This document shows, piece after piece, positions 51,642 to 61,503 of a stretch of DNA of 64,000 nt. Source of the stretch: Paenibacillaceae bacterium (GTDB taxonomy: Bacteria > Bacillota > Bacilli > Paenibacillales > Paenibacillaceae). The position numbers and the translations under genes were made by a program. The DNA lies in NCBI GenBank assembly GCA_004134985.1, contig REGQ01000001.1:310001-374000 (forward strand), written 5' to 3'. The notes below the pieces were generated by a model. It did not search any database and was not told the origin of the DNA. It worked only from the letters and a program-made list of their open reading frames with translations. Every line of letters begins with the position of its first letter. The first letter of the stretch is position 1.

Positions 51642-52571
51642 ATGAAAACCGAAACGAGTCCACGAATCGGAACAACGTTATCGCAAAGCAAAAAGAGGGC
51701 ACGGAAGGAAACGCTTGCCGGATATATTTTTGTCGGACCGATGATGCTGGGTCTCATCGTGCTCACGATTATTCCGTCTCTCATTACTTTTGTATTAAGC
51801 TTTACCGAGTGGAGCTTTATCGCCGACTTTAATAAGATGAAATTCGTCGGACTCCAGAACTATTCCCGGCTGCTCGATGACACGCTCTTTCTCAAATCAT
51901 TCCGTAACAATCTCTTTTTGCTGCTCGTCGTCCCTGTACAGTTGATCGTGTCGCTCGTCATCGCGGTCATCATCGATAAATACGTTTACTTGAAGGGCAT
52001 GTTCAAGGTAGTGTTCTTTATGCCTTATATTTCGAGCATCGTAGCCGTCGCGATTGTGTTCCAACTGCTCTTTCACCCCTCGTTCGGCCCGATCAACCAA
52101 ACGCTTCGTGCGATGGGGGTCGACAATCCTCCGAAATGGCTGGCCGATCTGCATTACGCGCTGCCTTCCGTCATGCTCATTCTTGTATGGGTCGGCATTG
52201 GCTTCTCGCTCGTCGTCTATTTGGCCGCCTTGCAGGCGATACCGAAAGATTTATATGAATCAGCGGATATCGACGGGGCGAAGACGACGACGAAGTTTTG
52301 GAAGATAACGCTGCCGCTCGTATCGCCTACAACGTTCTTTCTGCTCGTTACCGGACTGATTGCTAGCTTCAAGTCCTTTGATATTATTAAGGTGCTTACA
52401 AGCGGAGGGCCTTCCTACTCCACTTCCGTCGTGACGTATTACTTATATACGACCGCATTTGAAAACTTGAAAACCGGATACGCTTCGTCCATTGCCTTGT
52501 TCCTGTTCGGCTGCGTCATGCTGATTACGGTCATTCAATTGTACGGACAGAAAAAGTGGGTCAACTATTAA
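51642..52571 (+). CDS. Sugar ABC transporter permease (MalF/UgpA type)
   Basis: Membrane permease of 309 residues with six predicted helices (first about 27-50). The EAA loop ESADIDGAKTTTKFWKITLPLVSPTT (near residue 210) docks the ATPase. ATG at 51642 lies 8 bases after GGAG. First gene of a transport operon followed by a second permease, a binding protein and a YesM/YesN pair; the ATPase is not encoded here, as is common when an MsmK-type ATPase is shared. Substrate is probably an oligosaccharide. Confidence 0.93.
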   Translation: MKTETSPRIGTTLSQSKKRARKETLAGYIFVGPMMLGLIVLTIIPSLITFVLSFTEWSFIADFNKMKFVGLQNYSRLLDDTLFLKSFRNNLFLLLVVPVQLIVSLVIAVIIDKYVYLKGMFKVVFFMPYISSIVAVAIVFQLLFHPSFGPINQTLRAMGVDNPPKWLADLHYALPSVMLILVWVGIGFSLVVYLAALQAIPKDLYESADIDGAKTTTKFWKITLPLVSPTTFFLLVTGLIASFKSFDIIKVLTSGGPSYSTSVVTYYLYTTAFENLKTGYASSIALFLFGCVMLITVIQLYGQKKWVNY

Positions 52572-52586
52572 AGCTGGAGGTACCGT

Positions 52587-53420
52587 ATGAAAAACAGCAT
52601 CGATTGGGGCAAACTGGCCTTGACCATCGTTATGGGGGCGCTCGGCTTTCTGTTTCTGCTGCCGTTCTTATGGATGATATCGGCTTCGTTCAAACCGGAG
52701 GTCGACGTCTTCAAATATCCGATCGAATGGATTCCGCAAAATTGGCAAGCTTATCAAAACTATTATAACGTCTGGTTCGGCGATCATCCGTTTGCCGCTT
52801 ATTACTGGAACACAATTAAAGTAAGCGTCATGACAACTATATTGTCCGTCACCATTTCAAGCATGGCGGCCTATGCTTTCGCTCATGTTCAGTTTAAAGG
52901 CCGGGACTTTATGTTCGTCATCGTCTTGATGACGTTTATGATTCCGATGTATTCTATCGTCGTGCCGCAGTTTATGATCTTTCGCTGGCTGAATCTGTTC
53001 GACAGCCATTTGGGACTCGTCCTGCTGGGGTCCTTCAGCGCACTGGGCACCTTTATGCTTCGCCAGTTTTTTATGGGTATCCACAAGGAATATCTGGAGG
53101 CTGCCCGGATCGACGGCGCCGGCCAATACAAGATGTTTGCTTCAATAGCCATCCCGCTCGTCCGTCCGGCACTTGCAACTTATGCGATTTTAAGGTTTAT
53201 TTGGACATGGAACGATTATGCGAACCCGCTTATCTTCCTGCGCAGCAGGCATCTTGAAACGATTCAACTCGGCATTCAAAAGTTCGCTTCGGAAAGCGGC
53301 GCCTTCTACTCCTTGATTATGGCGGGAACCGTGTCGGCCATCGTTCCGTTGATTATCATCTTCATACTCGGCCAAAAGCAGGTCATCGAAGGCATTGCAC
53401 TCGGCGGTGTGAAAGGCTAG
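52587..53420 (+). CDS. Sugar ABC transporter permease (MalG/UgpE type)
   Basis: Second permease, 277 residues, six helices. It has the EAA loop EAARIDGAGQYKMFASIAIPLVRPALAT near residue 175 and the C-terminal QKQVIEGIALGGVKG typical of MalG-like proteins. It starts 15 bases after the first permease. The GAGGTACC ribosome site is near the ATG. Confidence 0.94.
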   Translation: MKNSIDWGKLALTIVMGALGFLFLLPFLWMISASFKPEVDVFKYPIEWIPQNWQAYQNYYNVWFGDHPFAAYYWNTIKVSVMTTILSVTISSMAAYAFAHVQFKGRDFMFVIVLMTFMIPMYSIVVPQFMIFRWLNLFDSHLGLVLLGSFSALGTFMLRQFFMGIHKEYLEAARIDGAGQYKMFASIAIPLVRPALATYAILRFIWTWNDYANPLIFLRSRHLETIQLGIQKFASESGAFYSLIMAGTVSAIVPLIIIFILGQKQVIEGIALGGVKG

Positions 53421-53538
53421 CATCAAACGGTAAAAATATTCAATAATAAGTAAAATTTTTCCCTTATCGGCCCTTCTACAACAATGATACGATGCAATGG
53501 CAAGAGCAGTAGAGCATATCCAGGGAGGTTTTTTGAAA

Positions 53539-54909
53539 ATGAGAAAATTACGTTTAATGTCACTGGTCCTCACGATGGTAATGACCAGCCTGCTCGCAGC
53601 TTGCGGCGGCAACGAGGCGCCGAAGAACAGTCCCCCAGCCAATAGCGGCACGAGCGTCAATAAGGAAGCCGAAGCACCGGAAGTGAAGGAGGAGCCTGTA
53701 ACGATCAAGTTTATCAACTGGGAAAGCCCTGCTGTTTACCAGCCGGCGATCGACGCTTTTCAGGACAAATACCCGCATATTACAGTTGAATATGTACCAC
53801 TCGTTGAGAACGATTCCAATGAAACGTTGAAGAAGCTGGATATTATGTACGCTTCAGGTGATGATTTTGATGTCTTCTCCGTTAACTCTGCCACCAACTT
53901 CAGTCAACGGGCCAACGACGGCATGTTCGAGCCGCTCGACAGCTATATCGCTGCAGAGGGTCTCGACTATGCGAAGGAATATAAGGCGGAGCAAATGAAG
54001 ATCGACGGCAATCGCTATTCCTTGCCGGGCAAGTTCGGTCCGTGGTTTATTTTGCTGAACAAGGATCATCTGGATGCCGCTGGCCTCTCTGTACCGGCGA
54101 GCTGGACATGGGATGAGTTCCAAGATTACGCCAGACAGCTGACGGAAGGCGAGGGACCGACCAAACGGTACGGCGCCCACTTCCACACCTGGAAAGACTA
54201 TTTCCTGCTTCGCCTGTACAGCGCTTCCTCCAATCAAGGCATTATGAACGACGAAGGGACGCAGCTCAATACAGATAACCCGCTGATGAAGGCGTCGCTC
54301 CAGCTTCGTTACGACATGGAATATACGGATAAATCGGCTACCCCTTACCAGGATGTCATTACGCAAAAAATCCCGTATCGCGATCAATACTTCCAGGAGA
54401 AGGCCAGCATGATGCCGACAGGTCCCTGGATGGTTGCGGAAGCCGGCGGAACGGAAAACATTCCGGCGACGTTCGTATCCGCCTTTGCTCCTTGGCCGAC
54501 CAATGCGGCGGGCGACGAGCCTTACTCGTTCGGCGGAGCCGATTCGCTCGTCATCTCAGCAAAGTCGAAGCATAAAGATGCGGCCTATCAGTTTATTCGC
54601 TTCCTATCTACCGAAGGCATGTCGCTGACCAAGCAACTGTCCGCATGGAGCCAGGCCGATATTGAAAAAGAAGTCGATTCGATTATCGCTTCGACCCAAA
54701 CGCCGGACAAAATCGATAAAGCGTCCCTCATGGCGACATTAAGCGTTACGAAGCTGCCTAACCCTGCACATACCGTTTCCTACAGCGGTGACATCGAGAG
54801 CTCTTTCATCGCAGAAGTGGAAAAATATATGCTCGATTATACAGATTTGGATACGACGATCACCAATGCGCAGGCTGCGCTGCAAAAGATTGTCGATGCA
54901 AATAAGTAG
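53539..54909 (+). CDS. Extracellular sugar-binding lipoprotein
   Basis: Solute-binding protein of family 1, 456 residues. A lipoprotein signal (MRKLRLMSLVLTMVMTSLLA) ends in the lipobox LLAAC with the acylated cysteine near residue 23. A Pro/Glu-rich linker and two-lobed binding domain follow (VTIKFINWESPAVYQPAIDAF, GKFGPWFILLNKDHL). It delivers the substrate to the two permeases upstream. ATG at 53539 is used; an in-frame TTG six bases earlier is also near GGGAGG. It lies after the permeases rather than before, an unusual order. Confidence 0.93.
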   Translation: MRKLRLMSLVLTMVMTSLLAACGGNEAPKNSPPANSGTSVNKEAEAPEVKEEPVTIKFINWESPAVYQPAIDAFQDKYPHITVEYVPLVENDSNETLKKLDIMYASGDDFDVFSVNSATNFSQRANDGMFEPLDSYIAAEGLDYAKEYKAEQMKIDGNRYSLPGKFGPWFILLNKDHLDAAGLSVPASWTWDEFQDYARQLTEGEGPTKRYGAHFHTWKDYFLLRLYSASSNQGIMNDEGTQLNTDNPLMKASLQLRYDMEYTDKSATPYQDVITQKIPYRDQYFQEKASMMPTGPWMVAEAGGTENIPATFVSAFAPWPTNAAGDEPYSFGGADSLVISAKSKHKDAAYQFIRFLSTEGMSLTKQLSAWSQADIEKEVDSIIASTQTPDKIDKASLMATLSVTKLPNPAHTVSYSGDIESSFIAEVEKYMLDYTDLDTTITNAQAALQKIVDANK

Positions 54910-54928
54910 AAAAACCGCTATATTAAAG

Positions 54929-54965
54929 GAGGAGACGCAGCTCTTGCGTCCCTCTCTTTTTCTTA
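54929..54965 (+). terminator. Hairpin between the binding protein and sensor kinase genes
   Basis: GGAGACGCA-GCTCT-TGCGTCCC is followed by TCTCTTTTTC. It may act as a partial terminator that lowers expression of the kinase and regulator relative to the transporter. Confidence 0.6.
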
Positions 54966-54990
54966 TTTCAAATGTGAGGATGGCTTAAGG

Positions 54991-56778
54991 ATGAACAGGA
55001 TACGGATGAGTTGGAGACAAAAGTTGATTACGACCGCACTGTTATGTCTGATCGTTCCATCGCTGGCAACCTTGGCCGTGACGAGCCTTCACACGAAAAA
55101 CGAATTCAAAAAAAAAGCAATTATCAAAGCGGAGCAATCACTTGAGGTAGCTGACCACTATGTCACCAATTTAACGAACGATATGATCTCCGCAATGAAT
55201 TCCATTCAATACGACAGTGAAATCATTACCCAGTTGCGCATCGCATGGACGAAATACAATGACGAAGCGGGCGCTATCGATTTTTTCTCTTTCAAAAAAA
55301 TAACAGAGAAGCTGGACAACTTTACATTTTTTCGCGACAAAACGTATGTAACCGTTTTATTGCCGAACGGCCTGTATTTTACGAACTACTCGACTTTCAA
55401 TTTGAAGCTGTCTTTTTTGTACGAAGAACCGTGGCTCAAGCGCATGTATGACGATCCGATCAATACGACGAGATGGGTAGGCCCGCAGCCGAACTATGTC
55501 CGTTCCGACGCAGCCAAATATCCGAATCTCGTATCGACCGTTCGTACCTTTCAGCTTTACGCCAACAGCCCCAACGCCCTGATCATCATCAGCAAGCCTG
55601 AAGGACAGTTCCATCAAATTTTCGGAAAATACGAGCCCGACCAGATTATGATGCTCAAAAATGAGGAAGGCATCATTATTTCCAACACCGACGCAGATTT
55701 AATCGGGCAAACGATTGCCCCGTCCTTCGTCAAGGGAGAGGACACGCTTGTCCTCTGGAGAGGAACGCCTTATATATCCGTTAAGCATTCGTTATCGTTC
55801 GCAGGCTGGAGCATGCAGAGCCTGACCGATTACGACTACGTAACAGGCAATATCGGAAGCTTTATCAATTACTTGTTTATTTTGCAAATCGCCTTTTTCG
55901 TTGTGTTTTCCATGATCATGTTTTATTTATTGCGGCAATTTACGTTCCCAATCCTGCGCTTGTCACGAACGGCTGGCAAAGTCGAAGACGGCAATCTCGA
56001 TATCCGCTCCCATATCGGCGGAACGGACGAAATCGGCAGGCTGGGGCTCTCCTTCGACCGAATGCTGGATCGAATCCAGGAAATGGTGCGTCAGATCGAA
56101 ATGGAGCAAAGCCGAAAAAGAATTGCCGAGCTGGAGCTGCTTCAAGCACAGATCAATCCGCATTTTCTGTTCAACATTCTCAATTCGATCCGATTGCGGG
56201 TCATGATGAAGGGCGAGGAAGCACTGGCTGGCACGATAGGCTCCCTCTCGACTTTGCTGCGAATGACCATTAATCGCAACAATGAATTCCTGCCGCTCCA
56301 TGAGGAAGTTGCAACCGTAGAGCATTATATGAAGCTGATGAACTTCCGGCATTCCGAAGAGATGCTCCTAACGGTCGGCCTGGCCTCCGACACGCTGCTC
56401 GATACGGTGCCGCGATTTACGCTGCAGCCGCTTATTGAAAACGCGTATATTCACGGGCTGGAGCAAAAATGCGGCGAGATTTCAATAACTTCCAGAAAGC
56501 AAGGCGGTTCGCTCTATATCCGAATTCAAGACAACGGCAAAGGCATGTCGGAGGAGCAGCTTACCGATATATTGAGCCTGCTGCGCCGCCCTAATTCCGC
56601 CGACCGTGCCGTCCCGGCCAAAGTGTCGGGCATCGGGCTGCGGAACGTTCACGAAAGACTCGCCATTATATACGGTTCCGATTACGAGCTGGATATTAAG
56701 AGCACCCCCGGCGAGGGCACATGCATCACATTAAAAATACCGCTAGTCGCGACAAAGGAGGATCACGGCCATGTTTAA
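54991..56778 (+). CDS. Sensor histidine kinase, YesM family
   Basis: Membrane kinase of 595 residues. N-terminal helix (about 15-35), extracytoplasmic dCache-like region (about 36-290), second helix (about 295-320), HAMP (about 320-375), His kinase domain with QINPHFLFNILNSIRL (phospho-accepting histidine near residue 390), then HATPase with ENAYIHGLEQK and DNGKGMSEEQL. It overlaps the regulator gene by 8 bases. It probably senses the sugar or its binding protein and regulates the transporter. Confidence 0.94.
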   Translation: MNRIRMSWRQKLITTALLCLIVPSLATLAVTSLHTKNEFKKKAIIKAEQSLEVADHYVTNLTNDMISAMNSIQYDSEIITQLRIAWTKYNDEAGAIDFFSFKKITEKLDNFTFFRDKTYVTVLLPNGLYFTNYSTFNLKLSFLYEEPWLKRMYDDPINTTRWVGPQPNYVRSDAAKYPNLVSTVRTFQLYANSPNALIIISKPEGQFHQIFGKYEPDQIMMLKNEEGIIISNTDADLIGQTIAPSFVKGEDTLVLWRGTPYISVKHSLSFAGWSMQSLTDYDYVTGNIGSFINYLFILQIAFFVVFSMIMFYLLRQFTFPILRLSRTAGKVEDGNLDIRSHIGGTDEIGRLGLSFDRMLDRIQEMVRQIEMEQSRKRIAELELLQAQINPHFLFNILNSIRLRVMMKGEEALAGTIGSLSTLLRMTINRNNEFLPLHEEVATVEHYMKLMNFRHSEEMLLTVGLASDTLLDTVPRFTLQPLIENAYIHGLEQKCGEISITSRKQGGSLYIRIQDNGKGMSEEQLTDILSLLRRPNSADRAVPAKVSGIGLRNVHERLAIIYGSDYELDIKSTPGEGTCITLKIPLVATKEDHGHV

Positions 56779-58360
56779 AGCGATGGTTGTCGATGACGAT
56801 GTAGCCGTACTTCAATTTTTTCAAGCGATGATCCCGTGGAAGGATTACGGGTTTCAATTAACCGTTGCTTGTACGAATGCGCAAGAAGCGCTTCTGGCCT
56901 GTGAACAGTCGATGCCTGATCTTGTCATCACCGACATTGGCATGCCGGGCATGAGCGGCCTCGATTTGATACGGGAAATGAAACGTCAAAGCGGACATCC
57001 CCGGTTTTTGATCCTCTCCTGCCATGATGAATTCAAATATGCACAGCAAGCGGTACAATTGGGCGTACAAGATTATTTCTTGAAGGAAACGCTGGATGCG
57101 TCGATCATTACCGATGTGCTGGAGCGTCTGAAGGGACAGATGGAGAACGAGGCCGCGCTCCGTCATCAAGTGGAGAAAATGCATGTCCAAGCATCGCGCA
57201 GCAAGCTCGGGCGAAAGTCAAATTGGCTGTTCGACTTTATGAACACCCCTATGGTCGACCCCGCTTCCTGGAAAAGCCAGCTTGCCGAATTTGGTATGCG
57301 CGGCGGCATGGATTATTACATTCCTGCGGTATGCTCGGTATATCGTTATCAGGAGGGTCTGATCCGCTACAGCAACGAGCAGACGCTGAAGTTTATTATG
57401 GATAATGCGCTGGAGGAATTGCTGCACGATGAACCGAATTTGATTCATTTCTCGTACACGGCCAAGGAGCTTTGCTTTTTGTTCGCCTGCCGCAAAGATT
57501 TGAAGCATAATCCGTACGATCAATTGGAAAACCTGTTTTTGCGTATTCAGCACTCGCTGTCCAAAACATTGAAAATCCACGTATCGATGCTCGTCGGTGA
57601 AATGGACAATGACATACTGGGCCTCAAAAAACAATTTGCCGTGCTGCTGCAGCTGGCGCCAAGTCATTTCTTTTATTCGGCGCGGCCTGAGATTGTCAAG
57701 TCGAACCAATTGCAGTCGGTTCAGTCCGGCGAGGAATTGCTCTCTTACTATTCGGAATATGCCGACCGCATCAATCGTTTAATATGGGAAGGCAGCCAAT
57801 CGGTAGAGCCGACGATTGATGATTTCATCCACTTTATTGAGGAGCGCAGGTTTCATCCTGTCAAAGTCAAGCCGTTTTTACTTAAGCTGCTGCTCGATAT
57901 TCAAGTCAAGCTGACGTTGAACCATCCGTACAACAACGAGAAGCAGCAGCACGTCTTGGACAATATTAGCCATATGAGCGAGCTGAAGGAATGGATGAGC
58001 CATTCGCTCGAGGAAGCCGTGTCCGTAATGGAACAAATATCAAAGAAACGGAAGAAAACCGAAATTATCGATGCCCAGTCCTATATTCAATTGCATCTGC
58101 ACCGGAAAATCGCGTTGGAAGAAGTGGCTGATCATCTGTATCTGAACGCCAGTTACTTTAGCAGACTGTTTAAAAAGGAAACCGGCGAAACATTCGTGGA
58201 GTATATTACCCGATTGAAGATGGAAAAAGCGAAGGAACTCGTTGACGACCCGAGAAATACCGTCGAGGGAATCGCGCTGGCGCTCGGCTACGACAACAAG
58301 AGCTACTTTGTCAAACTGTTCAAAAAGCATTATGGCGTGCCGCCGAGCATGTTCGTCTAG
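56771..58360 (+). CDS. Response regulator with AraC DNA-binding domain, YesN family
   Basis: Partner of the kinase, 529 residues. A receiver domain (about 3-120: VVDDDVAVLQFF, phospho-acceptor Asp in VITDIGMPGMSG, Lys in FLKETLD) precedes a long middle part. The C-terminal AraC-type double helix-turn-helix follows (about 425-528, EEVADHLYLNASYFSRLFKKETGETF). The start overlaps the kinase stop region. Expected to activate the upstream ABC operon. Confidence 0.94.
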   Translation: MFKAMVVDDDVAVLQFFQAMIPWKDYGFQLTVACTNAQEALLACEQSMPDLVITDIGMPGMSGLDLIREMKRQSGHPRFLILSCHDEFKYAQQAVQLGVQDYFLKETLDASIITDVLERLKGQMENEAALRHQVEKMHVQASRSKLGRKSNWLFDFMNTPMVDPASWKSQLAEFGMRGGMDYYIPAVCSVYRYQEGLIRYSNEQTLKFIMDNALEELLHDEPNLIHFSYTAKELCFLFACRKDLKHNPYDQLENLFLRIQHSLSKTLKIHVSMLVGEMDNDILGLKKQFAVLLQLAPSHFFYSARPEIVKSNQLQSVQSGEELLSYYSEYADRINRLIWEGSQSVEPTIDDFIHFIEERRFHPVKVKPFLLKLLLDIQVKLTLNHPYNNEKQQHVLDNISHMSELKEWMSHSLEEAVSVMEQISKKRKKTEIIDAQSYIQLHLHRKIALEEVADHLYLNASYFSRLFKKETGETFVEYITRLKMEKAKELVDDPRNTVEGIALALGYDNKSYFVKLFKKHYGVPPSMFV

Positions 58361-58361
58361 C

Positions 58362-58399
58362 GACAAACAACCTGACAGCGACTTGCTGTCAGGTTTGTC
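58362..58399. terminator. Terminator between the YesN and LiaR-like genes
   Basis: GACAAACAACCTGACAGC pairs with GCTGTCAGG-TTTGTC around GACTT. It separates two convergent units. Confidence 0.85.
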
Positions 58400-58458
58400 C
58401 TTGCGGAAGAGGGACACCAGCTTGCCGATCCCAAGATCGCTGCTATCGGCTACTGCTG

Positions 58459-59109
58459 CTACTCTGCAATCCCTTGCTTGTGAGCGTAAATGGCTGCCTG
58501 AGTGCGGTCATCCACTTCAAGCTTGGCAAAAATATTCGTAATATGAAACTTGACCGTTTTAATGCCGATAAAAAGCTCATCCGCAATGTCCTGATTGGAC
58601 TTTCCTTGTGCCAAACGCTTAAGTACATCCATCTCCCGCTCTGTCAAGTCCTCATACAGCGGTTTTTTCTGATCCACCTTCGGCTGGCGGAATCGCTTCA
58701 TCATTTTGGCAGCTACCTGAGATTCCAATACTGATTGGCCGCGGGACGCTGCGCGAATCGCATCGGCGATTTCATTCGCACGCGATGTTTTAAGCAAATA
58801 ACTGAATGCGCCAGCTTCAATAACCGGATACATCTTGCTGTCATCGAGGTAGCTTGTCAGCACGATTACTTTGCATTCCGGGTAAATTTCCAACAGTTTC
58901 TTTGTCGTTTCTACCCCGTCCATTCCCTCCATAACAAGGTCCATCAGCACAATGTCCGGCTTGTACGCCTGCGCCAGCCGTATTCCCTCTTGGCCGTTGC
59001 TAGCCTCACCCACAACCTCAATGCCATCTTCCGTATCCAGTACCGCAGCCAGACCGATCCGCACCATCTCATGATCATCAACCAGCAACACTTTAATCGC
59101 TTGTTCCAT
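58459..59109 (-). CDS. liaR: LiaR-like response regulator (NarL/FixJ family)
   Basis: A 216-residue regulator: receiver domain (LLVDDHEMVRIGL, phospho-acceptor in DIVLMDLVMEGMDG near residue 55, Lys in LLKTSRANE) and LuxR-type helix-turn-helix (about 148-205, LTEREMDVLKRLAQGKSNQDIA). Together with the adjacent sensor it matches the LiaRS/VraRS group that answers cell-wall stress. It lies downstream of lia/psp operon 2 on the same strand and probably controls both operons. The symbol is given by similarity and context. Confidence 0.85.
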   Translation of the reverse strand: MEQAIKVLLVDDHEMVRIGLAAVLDTEDGIEVVGEASNGQEGIRLAQAYKPDIVLMDLVMEGMDGVETTKKLLEIYPECKVIVLTSYLDDSKMYPVIEAGAFSYLLKTSRANEIADAIRAASRGQSVLESQVAAKMMKRFRQPKVDQKKPLYEDLTEREMDVLKRLAQGKSNQDIADELFIGIKTVKFHITNIFAKLEVDDRTQAAIYAHKQGIAE

Positions 59110-59126
59110 TGTATCAGCAGCTCCCC

Positions 59127-60119
59127 TTATTCTTCAAAAATAGCCGGTAGCCATATTTCAATGCAGGTACCTTCAGATGGAGCCGAAATCATTTTCAACG
59201 TTCCTCCAAGCGCAGTTACGCGCTCCTCCATCGTCAACAGCCCGTACGAAGTCTGTTTCTTCTCTTCCAGATCGAACCCGACCCCGTTGTCACGCAAAAT
59301 AATGCAAATCTGCTTGCCTAAACGTTTCATGCTGATTTCCATTGCCGAGGCTTTCGCATGCCGCAGCGTATTGGACAATGCCTCCTGCACGATACGGAAC
59401 AGATGGTCCTCAGCCTCTGGCAGCAGCGTAATATCGGGATCCATTTCAAACGAAATGGACATCGGCACTTTTTGCCGCAATTCCTCCAGCAAGCCTTCCA
59501 GCGCCTGTTCCAGATTTTTGCCTTCCAGATGGATCGGCCGCAAGTGGAGCAGCAGCGCCCTCATCTCGGATTGCGCTACCGATGCCATTTCCTCAATCAA
59601 CTCCACTTGACGTTTCGCGCGGTCAAAATCTTTGTCGAGCGTCCGGCCTACCGCAGTTGCCGTCATGGAGATGGCGAACAGCTGCTGGCTTACCGCGTCA
59701 TGCAGCTCACGGGCGAGCCGCTGCCGCTCCTCAATTACAGCCGAAAACCGGACTTTCTCTGTGCGCAGCTGTTCTTCTTCATCCACCTGCTCCGCCCCCG
59801 TCTCACCGGTTCCTTCACCGGAGGACAACGTTACGGAAGATCGCATCCGCTTGCGCTGCTGCTCGGAAAGACGCTTGATCGTTTCCTTAAGTTTCAATCC
59901 TTGCAAATAGCTATAAACCGCACCCGCAGCCAAAGCGATCCCGATCACTGACAAGCCGAGAGCCGCTGCAGTCCCCTGTAGCTGAAACCAGTTCAGATAA
60001 CCGGTTCCCTGCAGCACGAGAATCAGCAGACCGATAATAACCAGCAGCCATACAATGGTTTCTGCAGTGTTCCGACGCACATGATCTTCGCGTTTGCCAT
60101 TTGGTTTATTGCCATCCAT
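59127..60119 (-). CDS. liaS: LiaS-like sensor histidine kinase
   Basis: A 330-residue kinase. Two N-terminal membrane helices (about 20-70) enclose only a few outside residues, an intramembrane-sensing type. HisKA_3 follows, with ERQRLARELHDAVSQQLFAI (phosphohistidine near residue 145), then HATPase (RIVQEALSNTLRHAKAS, LRDNGVGFDLEEKK). ATG at 60119 follows GGAAG. No separate LiaF C-terminal domain gene is found; the small LiaI/F-like proteins of the operons could be the modulators. It ends 17 bases before liaR. Confidence 0.87.
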   Translation of the reverse strand: MDGNKPNGKREDHVRRNTAETIVWLLVIIGLLILVLQGTGYLNWFQLQGTAAALGLSVIGIALAAGAVYSYLQGLKLKETIKRLSEQQRKRMRSSVTLSSGEGTGETGAEQVDEEEQLRTEKVRFSAVIEERQRLARELHDAVSQQLFAISMTATAVGRTLDKDFDRAKRQVELIEEMASVAQSEMRALLLHLRPIHLEGKNLEQALEGLLEELRQKVPMSISFEMDPDITLLPEAEDHLFRIVQEALSNTLRHAKASAMEISMKRLGKQICIILRDNGVGFDLEEKKQTSYGLLTMEERVTALGGTLKMISAPSEGTCIEIWLPAIFEE

Positions 60120-60306
60120 GTCCGCACTTCCTTTCGTCACCGTTCACGCAGAAAACGCATCTCATCTATCCATACGAAATATCTGATTGAATTGTTTCAT
60201 TTTTCATTAAACAGGGCCAAAGGAAAGCAAGCCGGAACAGCAAGGCTTCCCGATGGGGAGCCGTTGCTGTACTGGCTTGCTAACCTTGTTCAGTATTTGC
60301 AGCTAA

Positions 60307-61002
60307 TTAATTATCAGCTGGAGGGGGAGCCAATCTGGACTTCAAAGCCTGAAGCTGCTCTTCCACCTTCAATTGTTTCTCGGTATCCACTGTGCTCGTC
60401 AGGGAGCCTGTGCTCGTGCTTCTGTAAATGCCAGGTGCGCGCAATACATCCGCCTCAGCTTCCAACTGCATAATTTTTTCTTCCATGCGGTGGAACCCGC
60501 GGGATGCGCTGCCGTTCTCAATGGCGTTTACACTGCTAAGCTGCGACATTTGTTTTTTTGCTTTCGCCATTTGCGCACGGGCGGACAGTTCGTTGCGTTT
60601 GTTGCGCAATTGATAGAACTCATCCTTCATATCATGCAGTTGTCTCATCAGCTCATCCGCTTGCTGCTTCGCTTCTGCGTGAAGATCGCCATACTCCACT
60701 GTTTTTTGATCAAAATAGATTTTCTCTTCCAACAGCTTGCGCGCCAGTTCATCATGACCGGAGCGGATCGCTTGCTCTGCCTTGGCTTCGCGGTCGAGCG
60801 AAGAACGGGCTGCTTCTTCATAGCGCTGTCTGATCCGGCGCTCATTCGCCATTTGCTTGGCAACCGTCACCTCAGCTTGGTGAATTTCAGCCTCCATATC
60901 CCGCAAGTACTGATTCAGCATAACAACCGGATCTTCCATTTTATCCAGCATTTCGTGCAAAGACGCCTTCGTCATATCTCTCATTCGTTTAAAAATACTC
61001 AT
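60307..61002 (-). CDS. PspA/IM30 family protein (operon 2)
   Basis: A 231-residue coiled-coil protein beginning [25 protein letters not shown], paralogous to 48329-49072. Conserved [13 protein letters not shown] and a central [22 protein letters not shown] block. Last gene of operon 2, two bases after its PspC gene, exactly as in operon 1. The following 180 bases before liaS (60120-60306) hold nothing recognisable. Confidence 0.92.
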   Translation of the reverse strand: MSIFKRMRDMTKASLHEMLDKMEDPVVMLNQYLRDMEAEIHQAEVTVAKQMANERRIRQRYEEAARSSLDREAKAEQAIRSGHDELARKLLEEKIYFDQKTVEYGDLHAEAKQQADELMRQLHDMKDEFYQLRNKRNELSARAQMAKAKKQMSQLSSVNAIENGSASRGFHRMEEKIMQLEAEADVLRAPGIYRSTSTGSLTSTVDTEKQLKVEEQLQALKSRLAPPPADN

Positions 61003-61004
61003 GT

Positions 61005-61496
61005 TTAGTAATCTCCCTTCTCGTATTTCGCCAATTTAGAGCGAAGTTCATCTATTTCTTTACGCATTGCTTTCTTCTCAACATCCTGCATCATTGCATC
61101 AAGATTTGCCGATTCCTTGCTTGCATATTTCGAATTTGTATTCGGGTTCGATGAATACTGGTTATGCTCTGGACGATTGTTTTGCTGCCAATGGGTCCAG
61201 CTTGGGTTATCTCTTGCGTCTCTCCGCTCGGAGTGTTGCCCTCCGCCAGTATAGGAAGAACTGTCATACGGATTGCTGTAAGGGTTGTATCCTCCGCCAA
61301 AACCAGAGTACGGCGGTTCTTTCGGTACAACCAGACCTGCCAGTATATATACCAGAATTAATCCGCCGCTGGAGAGTACAACCGCCACAATGAACAGAAC
61401 CCGCAGAAGCGTCGCGTCGATGTTCATCATTTCGGCCACTCCTCCACACAAGCCTAGCAGTTTCTTGTCCCGAGTGGATCGGTATAACTTCTTCAT
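61005..61496 (-). CDS. PspC domain protein (operon 2)
   Basis: The 163-residue paralogue of 49075-49497: PspC domain [25 protein letters not shown], a membrane helix (about 32-55), a Gly/Tyr/Ser/Asn-rich linker that is longer than in operon 1, and a C-terminal helix ending [12 protein letters not shown]. The linker differs most between the copies, while the ends are conserved. Confidence 0.92.
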   Translation of the reverse strand: MKKLYRSTRDKKLLGLCGGVAEMMNIDATLLRVLFIVAVVLSSGGLILVYILAGLVVPKEPPYSGFGGGYNPYSNPYDSSSYTGGGQHSERRDARDNPSWTHWQQNNRPEHNQYSSNPNTNSKYASKESANLDAMMQDVEKKAMRKEIDELRSKLAKYEKGDY

Positions 61497-61503
61497 GGCG
61501 ACT

